Assembly (NCBI GenBank): GCA_963933885.1
Contig: CAWVWF010000206.1
Coordinates: 1-5,515 of the forward strand
DNA: 5,515 nucleotides
Source of the DNA: CAWVWF01 sp963933885
GTDB taxonomy: Bacteria; Bacteroidota; Bacteroidia; Flavobacteriales_C; GCA-002722245
Direction: 5' to 3'
Shown: positions 1-5,515 of the stretch, in pieces
How the letters are laid out: each line of letters opens with the position of its first letter
How positions within the stretch are numbered: position 1 is the first letter of the stretch
Notes under the pieces: model-generated
What the model was told of the DNA's origin: nothing
The model's input: only the letters and a program-made list of their open reading frames with translations
Databases searched by the model: none
Position numbers and translations under genes: made by a program

Positions 1-194
1 AACCCAATGAGCTATAAATCAATGAAATACAATGTGACTTAAAGGGGTAACCCTAAAATCCCATTTAAAATTTCAAACGAAACAAAATCATTTTCTTCTT
101 TCTGCATGGCAAAACGTTACGAATATCTACTAGTGAAGTTACCTAATTGTTCAGATACATTTGAAATAAATAACTATGTTAAATTCTAGGAATA

Positions 195-219
195 ATTACT
201 TTGGTAAAACTAAAGTAAT
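195..219 (-). terminator. Possible weak hairpin terminator after the giant surface protein gene
   Basis: An 8-bp perfect stem (ATTACTTT with AAAGTAAT) encloses a 9-base loop, starting about 13 bases after the stop codon of the large gene. The position suits a terminator, but the stem is AT-rich and the sequence after it on the minus strand (TATTCC) is not a clear U-run. It may be a weak terminator, an mRNA 3'-end stabiliser, or chance in AT-rich DNA. Confidence 0.35.
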
Positions 220-232
220 AACAAACCCAATA

Positions 233-3200
233 TCACCTTATAACAGTAATATTCCCTTTCATGAAATGTTCTTCATTCCCATCACACTTATACTTGAGAT
301 AATAATCAAAAACAGCCGGATCTACCTTCATTCCTTTGTAAGTTCCATCCCAACCTACAGACTGCTTTTTTGTTTCAAATACAAGCTCACCCCATCTGTC
401 ATAAATAGCAAAATACAATTCTGTTATATTCCTACCTCGCACATACATAACATCATTTTCACCATCTTGATTAGGAGTAAACGCGTTAGGCACATAAATA
501 TATGGCGCTCCACAAATTGCATCTATAAAGAAAACAGTAACAGAATCCAATCGAGAACACCCTGGATTTATTGAGTCAGAAATAGTCACGGTATAAGTTG
601 TAGTTTCTAATACTGATACACTTATTGAATTTGAATCCGTAGATATTATCCCTGTTCCTGGTTGCCAATTGTAAACCATACCTTCTGGTAAAGCCGTTAG
701 AACAGAATATTCATTCTTAATTAAAGTATCAAAACTAGCAGTTAAATTAACAAAGGAAGTATCAAATGATGCAACATTAATGTTAATGGTGTCTTTCACA
801 ATACACCCATGAGTACTTGTTGAAGTAACAAGCACTTCATAAGATCCTGAATTAGGACTTAAAACAGCAATCGTATCATTCTCATCTGAAATTAGCAAAC
901 TATCTGGTTCCCATAAAAAAGTAACAGAATCATTTCCCAAATAACCAGTTGGTGTAATTTCTATTGTATCGTTTAAACATAGTTCATGTTGTTTAATATA
1001 ATCAACATCGTATTCATATCGCTCCACTTCTACCGAATCAATTGAATAACAACCTACCTCATCAATTACCTTCACATGGAAAACTGAAGAACCTAATATT
1101 AGATTGAAGTTGTAATTATATTCATTCACACCTACAAGTAACGTATCGGTAAAGTCATTATAACTACTCCAATGATGTGTTAAATTCGTTTTTGTTGAAT
1201 CATATATATTTAAAAATCCTGAATAATTACAAACTACTGTATCGCCAAATGCCTTTACATCAACCTCTGATACATTCACTGTTTGAAAAAATGTATCAAC
1301 ACAACTTCCATTACTTATGATTAGCCCGTATGTTAATGTATCCCCTATCCAAACCAATGGATAAGGATCATTTTTATCTGAAATTGCTGTATCAGGAAAC
1401 CATTCAAAACTTATTCCTGAAGTATTATCAAAATCGATTCCGATATGAATTGAATCTCCGTAACAAATTGAAGTATCGGATAAATCAGCTCCAGCTATTG
1501 ATAAGTTTAGTACCACCACTGTATCAGTATCATAACAACCATTTGTATCTTCAGCAAAAACCCAAACTTTATTAATGTCTTTATTAGCATTAAAATTAAT
1601 TTGCAACTGACTAGAATCTCCTATAACCAATTGACTTGGCCCCCAAACCAACGAATCGAAATGATTTAAACTATAATTTACAATCTCAGCACTTGCTACC
1701 GTTGTTCCACATATAACAGAATCCGAAGTAGTTTCTATTGAAAACTCGATGTTATTAATAAGTATACTGTCAATGTACGAACATCCATGAACATCAGTAT
1801 ATCTCACATACGATGAATTCTCCCCAAAACTTAATGAAGTTAAAAATTGATTTAAAGTTGATAATGTATCTAAAAACTCATCATTTGAACTCCATAAAAT
1901 GGATGTGTAATAACTTGAAGTATCGCCTTTTAAAAGATGACCAATAGCGTTGTTACATAATATTGTATCCATTAAACTAACTGGTGCTTTAAATGGCACA
2001 TTAACTTTAACAGTAATTGTATCCTCACAACCCAAACCATAATCTTTTATCAATGTATATTCTATTGTATCATATGGAGCTACTTTTATTACACTTCCAT
2101 TTTGTGACATTACAGAATCAACTGGACTCCAAGTATAGTTAATTACAAATCCAGCATACGTTGTATCCGAAAGCTCCAAGGTATCTCCCCTACAAATTTG
2201 TAGACTAGCGATTGTACTGTTAAACCCAATCGCTCCAACCTCAATAGAATCTTGAATAACACAACCATTAAGACCCATAGCTCTAATGAAATACGTATTT
2301 AAAGAATTCATTGTAATAATATTTAAAGTACTGTCTGTAAAACTAGTATTAATTGTATCCGTGAAATTATCATTAGAACTCCATAAAAAATGATCATAAT
2401 TCCCATTACCAAAAATTGTTAACTCCTCTGCACTACCCTTACAACTAATTGTATCTTTCATTGAATACGGAAAAGACAAAGGGAAAACGGATTGATAAAG
2501 TGTATCAGCACAAGTGCTATTCTTAATAATCAATTGGTAATCAGTAGGCGAACTAACAGTTGCTAAAGGGTTTGATATTGTTGAATTTGATAATCCCGCA
2601 ACTGGAGTCCAAACGTACGTAATAGAAGTATCTGCATAAGGAATCAATCCAATTTGAACCGGAGTATTCATACAAACCGTATCAGTCCCGAGGTTATAAA
2701 TATAACCTCCCATTATGGTAACCGTTTTTGAAATACTATCAATTAAATTACATGCCGTAGGATCTTTTATTATTAGTTTAACAGTATATATTCCTGCAGA
2801 TAAGAATGTGTGTGATGGATTTGTATCTGTACTAAAACTACCATCTCCAAAATCCCATTCCCAAGTAGTTTGAGTTTGAACTTTACTATTATCTATAAAA
2901 TCAATAGTACCCGGTGCACAAACAATTGGTGGATTATTAAAATCAGCTATAATATTTGGAATCCCAAAGTCAAATTTAAATACTCCATTGTTACACCCAT
3001 AAGGATAACCGTTACCATTAAGGTCGTAAAATATAGCATCGTTTGTAGGTCCTACAACATTGGATGGGAAAATCGGGAAATCGTCGTTTCCTCCACAACC
3101 TGCACAAACAGATTGATACATTACCCCTTTCGAATCAAACCTAGAAGTTCCTCCATCAACATGTTCATGACTATCATCTCCTCCAAAAAAAGAAGCATAA

Positions 3201-5254
3201 AAAATAGACGAAGCATCATCTTCTAAAACCATTAAGTAGAAATCACTATTATCAGTAGTTGGCTTATACGCATTTGGTGTAACGTCCATTCCTGAAGTCC
3301 CATTAGCAACACTACCTCCTATTTGATCAAACCCTCCGTCAGGAGATCCCCAACCAGAAAGGTAAATCTTGTTACACAAATCAACCATGAATGCCGTTGG
3401 ACTAATATTGATTTTACTATCACCCGAACCAAAGCTCGTACTCCAATCTATTGCTTGTTGATTCGCTGTAAGTTTTGTAATAAACTGTCCACTGTTCGGA
3501 GAATTGTAAGCTGCATTATTAATCCAATACGTCCCGTACTTATCAGATTGTCCGAAGAAATATACTTGATCATTCGCGTCTTCTCTAACAAAGTAAATTT
3601 GATCGTATTTATCACTTCCCAAATAACTTCCTTGCAACATCGAAGAACCATCATCCTGTAGTTTCACATAATAACCATCAGCAATTCCACCCTTATGAAT
3701 TGTTTGATATGCCGTTCCTGAAAAAGGAATGTTAGTAGATTTAGTCCCACCAGCAAAATAAATATTATCATCATTACTTTTAATCACACTATAAACTCCA
3801 TCAGCTTCAGAACCACCGAAATAACTACTCCAAATCATAGTACTTAAATCTTCGTTCATTTTAAAAACCACTCCATCTTGATCCCCACCTCCATACGAAT
3901 TCTGATATGCGTTAAGTGTAACTGGAAAATCATTCGAAGCTGTAGAACTACCAATAATTACATTCTGATTCTTATCCAAAATAATCTCACCTCTCATTTG
4001 ATCAGCGTAATTCGCAATCAAATCAACATTAAGATTCAAGCCGTCGTTTGAAGAACCACCAACAAAAGTGGAAGACAATAATGCATTTCCGTTTTTACTT
4101 AATCTTGAAACAACTATATCAGAACCTTCTGTGTAATTTACAAATATTCCTCTTGCGAAATTAGCTCCAGTTCCCCCTCCAAATGTTTTATCAAAAGCCG
4201 TAGCTGTTGTTGGATAATTAGATGACGAAGTACTTCCTAAAATAAAAAGTTCATCCCTATTATTTACAACTAAACTATGCGGAACTTCACAATGAGCACC
4301 TCCTAAATAGGTAGAATAAATTCTTGAAGTTCCATTTAAATTATACTTTGTAATCCCTATATCTGATATCCCCCAGTACCATCCACCAAAGTTGGCAATT
4401 CCAGCTGCTGTAGCATAAGAATTAAATGTAATATCAAACGCTCCAGTTGTAGTTGGATAACCTTGTGAAAATACAGAACCACCAGCATACAAATAACCTT
4501 TATCATCATAAGTAGCTGTGTAACCAAAGTTGTTTGCTACCGATCCTGAATAAGTTGAGAAAATTAAAACAGGATCAATCGTTAAGATTTCATTCTTATC
4601 ATGTTTATCTACCCAAAAGCGGACTGTATTTCCTTCTACAATAAATCTTGTTGGAATAGCATGATTACTTCTCTGAAATGAAACAGGCTTGGAATCAACC
4701 AACGTTCCCAAAGAGGTAACCATGTTTAAATTCCCTTCAGAAACAAAAAGCTCATCAACACCATTAAACTTTAATTTTATATCCTCAACACTTCCCCCTG
4801 GATGTACAATAAAGTCGTATTTCAAACTTCCACCTCTAGCATATATTCTAAAATCAATCTTATCGTAAATCCCTTTATAATAAACTTCACCTCCACCTTT
4901 TAAACCTTCGGCCCATTTTTCAGGATCATTTCCTAGAAAAACATTAATCAACCCTTCATTGATATTTTTTAATTCAACAACAGGTTCAAGAGCATTTTCG
5001 AATTGAATTTTAAAAGCGTGAAAATGAATTTTTTCTCCAGGATTTCCTCCCTCGTGAATTGTATTGAAAAATGATGGATCATAAAAAGAATACTTAATCC
5101 CATCCGATTCTAAAAACACTGCTCCAGATGGAACATCTGCCTTGTACAATACATTATCGTGTAATTGTCCTCCATTAGGCAAGAACTCGAATGCGTCTTG
5201 CCCTATCAACAAAAAATTAAAAAATAATAACAGGCTAAATATTACTTTACGCAT
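233..5254 (-). CDS. Giant T9SS-secreted surface protein: DUF7948-like domain, seven-blade SBBP propeller, PKD, nine Ig-like modules, type B sorting domain
   Basis: This is an intact 1673-residue reading frame. Residues 1-18 form a Sec signal peptide (MRK, then a hydrophobic core ending LLIG before Gln19; no lipobox Cys). Residues 22-230 resemble the DUF7948 domain that precedes SBBP propellers (NGGQ near 27; LKYDFIVHPGG 144-154; TIDPVLIFSTY 225-235). Seven blade repeats span 232-731. A PKD domain (770-848) carries WDFGDG at 800-805. Nine modules of about 80 residues fill 849-1577. The T9SS type B sorting domain covers 1584-1673. The start is fixed by an in-frame TGA two codons upstream and by the signal peptide; no Shine-Dalgarno is visible, as is usual in Bacteroidota. 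Known for the family: proteins with this end are exported by T9SS to the surface or medium. No catalytic motif was recognised, so adhesion or a structural role is inference. The gene stands alone, divergent from tRNA-Arg; no operon partner is visible. Confidence 0.95.
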   Translation of the reverse strand: MRKVIFSLLLFFNFLLIGQDAFEFLPNGGQLHDNVLYKADVPSGAVFLESDGIKYSFYDPSFFNTIHEGGNPGEKIHFHAFKIQFENALEPVVELKNINEGLINVFLGNDPEKWAEGLKGGGEVYYKGIYDKIDFRIYARGGSLKYDFIVHPGGSVEDIKLKFNGVDELFVSEGNLNMVTSLGTLVDSKPVSFQRSNHAIPTRFIVEGNTVRFWVDKHDKNEILTIDPVLIFSTYSGSVANNFGYTATYDDKGYLYAGGSVFSQGYPTTTGAFDITFNSYATAAGIANFGGWYWGISDIGITKYNLNGTSRIYSTYLGGAHCEVPHSLVVNNRDELFILGSTSSSNYPTTATAFDKTFGGGTGANFARGIFVNYTEGSDIVVSRLSKNGNALLSSTFVGGSSNDGLNLNVDLIANYADQMRGEIILDKNQNVIIGSSTASNDFPVTLNAYQNSYGGGDQDGVVFKMNEDLSTMIWSSYFGGSEADGVYSVIKSNDDNIYFAGGTKSTNIPFSGTAYQTIHKGGIADGYYVKLQDDGSSMLQGSYLGSDKYDQIYFVREDANDQVYFFGQSDKYGTYWINNAAYNSPNSGQFITKLTANQQAIDWSTSFGSGDSKINISPTAFMVDLCNKIYLSGWGSPDGGFDQIGGSVANGTSGMDVTPNAYKPTTDNSDFYLMVLEDDASSIFYASFFGGDDSHEHVDGGTSRFDSKGVMYQSVCAGCGGNDDFPIFPSNVVGPTNDAIFYDLNGNGYPYGCNNGVFKFDFGIPNIIADFNNPPIVCAPGTIDFIDNSKVQTQTTWEWDFGDGSFSTDTNPSHTFLSAGIYTVKLIIKDPTACNLIDSISKTVTIMGGYIYNLGTDTVCMNTPVQIGLIPYADTSITYVWTPVAGLSNSTISNPLATVSSPTDYQLIIKNSTCADTLYQSVFPLSFPYSMKDTISCKGSAEELTIFGNGNYDHFLWSSNDNFTDTINTSFTDSTLNIITMNSLNTYFIRAMGLNGCVIQDSIEVGAIGFNSTIASLQICRGDTLELSDTTYAGFVINYTWSPVDSVMSQNGSVIKVAPYDTIEYTLIKDYGLGCEDTITVKVNVPFKAPVSLMDTILCNNAIGHLLKGDTSSYYTSILWSSNDEFLDTLSTLNQFLTSLSFGENSSYVRYTDVHGCSYIDSILINNIEFSIETTSDSVICGTTVASAEIVNYSLNHFDSLVWGPSQLVIGDSSQLQINFNANKDINKVWVFAEDTNGCYDTDTVVVLNLSIAGADLSDTSICYGDSIHIGIDFDNTSGISFEWFPDTAISDKNDPYPLVWIGDTLTYGLIISNGSCVDTFFQTVNVSEVDVKAFGDTVVCNYSGFLNIYDSTKTNLTHHWSSYNDFTDTLLVGVNEYNYNFNLILGSSVFHVKVIDEVGCYSIDSVEVERYEYDVDYIKQHELCLNDTIEITPTGYLGNDSVTFLWEPDSLLISDENDTIAVLSPNSGSYEVLVTSTSTHGCIVKDTININVASFDTSFVNLTASFDTLIKNEYSVLTALPEGMVYNWQPGTGIISTDSNSISVSVLETTTYTVTISDSINPGCSRLDSVTVFFIDAICGAPYIYVPNAFTPNQDGENDVMYVRGRNITELYFAIYDRWGELVFETKKQSVGWDGTYKGMKVDPAVFDYYLKYKCDGNEEHFMKGNITVIR
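236..505 (-). other. T9SS type B sorting domain (gliding motility-associated C-terminal domain)
   Basis: Residues 1584-1673 carry all the landmarks of the CHU_C/gliding motility-associated C-terminal family: VPNAFTPNQDGENDV (1588-1602), IYDRWGELVFET (1617-1628), GWDGTYKG (1634-1641), PAVFDYYLKYKC (1646-1657) and the end KGNITVIR (1666-1673). The family is known as a sorting signal recognised by the type IX secretion system, distinct from the shorter type A signal. It sits exactly at the C-terminus, as required. The more frequent form of one motif is 'GVYVY'; here it is 'AVFDYY', a variant I associate with some Flavobacteriales. Confidence 0.95.
524..2710 (-). repeat. Array of nine Ig/PKD-like modules of about 80 residues
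   Basis: Residues 849-1577 divide into nine modules at about 849-927, 928-1007, 1008-1088, 1089-1168, 1169-1250, 1251-1330, 1331-1412, 1413-1496 and 1497-1577; boundaries are by eye. Modules 1-8 each show a first Cys, a Trp 20-22 residues later, and a second Cys 54-60 residues after the first, followed closely by Asp-Thr or Asp-Ser. Module 9 keeps the Trp (1530) and second Cys (1566) but lacks the first Cys. Sequence identity between modules is low, so this is an old, diverged array and not a recent tandem expansion. Such arrays probably act as an extended stalk that holds the propeller away from the cell surface; this role is inference. Confidence 0.8.
2711..2947 (-). other. PKD domain of the giant surface protein
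   Basis: Residues 770-848 match the PKD (polycystic kidney disease) fold: a first strand with PPIVCAPGTIDFID, the hallmark WDFGDG at 800-805, then NPSHTFLSAGIYTVKLII, and a closing strand KTVTI. Cys779 and Cys835 are placed as in the modules that follow. PKD domains are extracellular beta-sandwiches that act as spacers or mediate binding to proteins or sugars; which applies here cannot be read from the sequence. This is the only module in the protein with the canonical PKD signature. Confidence 0.9.
3062..4561 (-). repeat. Seven SBBP-type beta-propeller blade repeats
   Basis: Protein residues 232-731 hold seven copies of a blade pattern: an aromatic/small core like YSTYLGG, a run of about 20-35 residues ending in a YLYAGG- or LFILGS-like strand, then a Pro-Thr-rich turn (YPTT, FPVT) and an A-F/Y-D/Q/K end. 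The blade starts are marked by Y235, Y316, F397, Y478, Y544, F608 and F689. Blades 1-4 are close to one another. Blade 5 is degenerate (GSYLGS, no Pro-Thr turn). Blade 6 has an insertion rich in Gly between YLSGWG and NAYK. Blade 7 carries HVDGG and CAGCGG in place of the usual turn. Seven copies would close a standard propeller; the fold is inferred from the repeat count and the family. Confidence 0.85.
5201..5254 (-). other. Signal peptide coding segment of the giant surface protein
   Basis: Residues 1-18 have the usual three parts: a positive N-end (Arg2, Lys3), a hydrophobic core rich in Leu and Phe (residues 5-17), and a small residue, Gly18, just before Gln19. Gln straight after the cleavage site is common in exported Bacteroidota proteins. 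There is no Cys near the junction, so a lipoprotein signal is excluded. The exact cleavage point is an estimate. Sec export to the periplasm is the required first step before T9SS passage. Confidence 0.85.
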
Positions 5255-5357
5255 ACTTCATTAAAGTTAAAGAAAATTAGTTGCAATAAAAGTTTCTTCT
5301 CATTCTTTTCTTACTCAATGAGTTAAAACTTTTATTAAAATTTTCTTTAAACTTCTA

Positions 5358-5387
5358 TTGTATTACAATTAAAAGAGTGTATCTTTG
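5358..5387 (+). promoter_or_regulatory. Bacteroidota-type -33/-7 promoter for tRNA-Arg
   Basis: TTG at 5358-5360 and TATCTTTG at 5380-5387 are separated by 19 bases, matching the Bacteroidota primary sigma factor consensus (TTG, about 19 bases, TAnnTTTG). Transcription would begin near 5394, leaving a leader of about 8 bases before the mature tRNA 5' end. The -7 element is a full match. Confidence 0.85.
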
Positions 5388-5401
5388 CACCCTATTAAAA
5401 T

Positions 5402-5475
5402 GGTTCAGTAGCTCAGTTGGATAGAGCATCTGCCTTCTAAGCAGACGGTCCTAGGTTCGAATCCTAGCTGGATCA
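5402..5475 (+). tRNA. tRNA-Arg, anticodon UCU
   Basis: A complete 74-base cloverleaf folds by hand. The acceptor stem is GGTTCAG with CTGGATC (7 pairs, two of them G-U), with discriminator A5475. The D-stem is GCTC/GAGC with loop AGTTGGATA. The anticodon stem is TCTGC/GCAGA around loop CTTCTAA, giving anticodon TCT at loop positions 3-5, which reads AGA (Arg). The variable loop has 5 bases, and the T-stem CTAGG/CCTAG closes loop TTCGAAT. The 3' CCA is not encoded (ACT follows the stem), so it must be added after transcription. The gene is a single transcription unit between its own promoter and terminator. AGA is expected to be a major Arg codon in an AT-rich genome like this. Confidence 0.97.
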
Positions 5476-5485
5476 CTAGATAACG

Positions 5486-5515
5486 AAAGGGTTTCAAGAA
5501 ATTGAAACCCTTTTT
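5486..5515 (+). terminator. Strong intrinsic terminator of the tRNA-Arg gene
   Basis: A perfect 12-bp inverted repeat (AAAGGGTTTCAA with TTGAAACCCTTT) encloses a GAAA tetraloop, and its 3' arm runs into a T-tract that reaches the window edge. It begins 10 bases after the tRNA 3' end. The A-tract on the 5' arm means it could also work on the opposite strand for a gene beyond the window. Confidence 0.9.

Noticed and set aside
43..54. Small inverted repeat AGGG-GTAA-CCCT
   Set aside because: A 4-bp stem with no T-run after it on either strand; too small to call a terminator or regulatory site.
176..574. Plus-strand open frame of 132 codons, with a TACATTTG (156-163) like a -7 element upstream
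   Set aside because: Most of it is antisense to the conserved sorting domain of the large gene, and its composition (Ile, Asn, Ser, Tyr rich, no domain) is typical of a shadow frame. No TTG lies at the right distance upstream of TACATTTG.
1330..1575. Plus-strand open frame of 81 codons
   Set aside because: Wholly antisense to modules 5 and 6 of the large gene; no promoter, ribosome site or recognisable protein features.
524..2710. Recent tandem duplication of stalk modules
   Set aside because: Modules share only scattered residues (Cys, Trp, Asp-Thr/Ser) and I see no long DNA-level repeats, so the array is old.
2870..3661. Open frames on both strands at 2870-3226, 3323-3661 (plus) and 3448-3654 (minus)
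   Set aside because: All lie inside the propeller and PKD coding region in other frames. The large frame is intact here and matches known domains, so these are by-products of its codon use.
5247..5261. Four-codon frame (ATG at 5261-5259, TAA at 5249-5247) overlapping the start of the large gene
   Set aside because: It could in principle act as an overlapping leader frame, but a frame this short arises easily by chance and nothing else supports it.
5402..5515. tRNA-Arg as an integration site for a mobile element
   Set aside because: tRNA 3' ends are common attachment sites, but the tRNA is followed directly by its own terminator and no repeat of its 3' end or integrase is present in the window.

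Overview
The window is AT-rich and looks like chromosome of a Bacteroidota bacterium, most likely of the order Flavobacteriales. Three things point there. The giant protein ends in the gliding motility-associated C-terminal domain, which is the type B sorting signal of the type IX secretion system (T9SS). The tRNA promoter is of the Bacteroidota -33/-7 type (TTG, then 19 bases, then TATCTTTG). The large gene has no recognisable Shine-Dalgarno sequence. The C-terminal variant 'PAVFDYYLKY...KGNITVIR' reminds me of Crocinitomicaceae/Fluviicola-like proteins, but that finer placement is recollection, not proof.

Layout. Positions 1-232 are the 3' flank of the large gene, with one weak hairpin (195-219) just after its stop codon and no convincing gene. 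Positions 233-5254, on the minus strand, are one intact gene for a 1673-residue secreted, modular surface protein. In order it has a signal peptide, an N-terminal DUF7948-like domain, seven SBBP-type beta-propeller blades, a PKD domain, nine Ig/PKD-like modules of about 80 residues, and the T9SS sorting domain. Positions 5255-5401 are a short divergent intergenic region holding the tRNA promoter. Positions 5402-5475, on the plus strand, are tRNA-Arg(UCU), followed by a strong intrinsic terminator that runs to the window end.

How the parts work together. The large protein should cross the inner membrane by Sec, cross the outer membrane by T9SS, and stay on the cell surface or be released. Its function is not known from sequence; adhesion or a structural surface role is inference. 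No T9SS machinery or partner gene lies in the window. The tRNA is a divergently transcribed housekeeping neighbour with no evident functional link. I see no mobile element, CRISPR array, riboswitch or defence system. The most interesting content is the internal repeat structure of the large protein.
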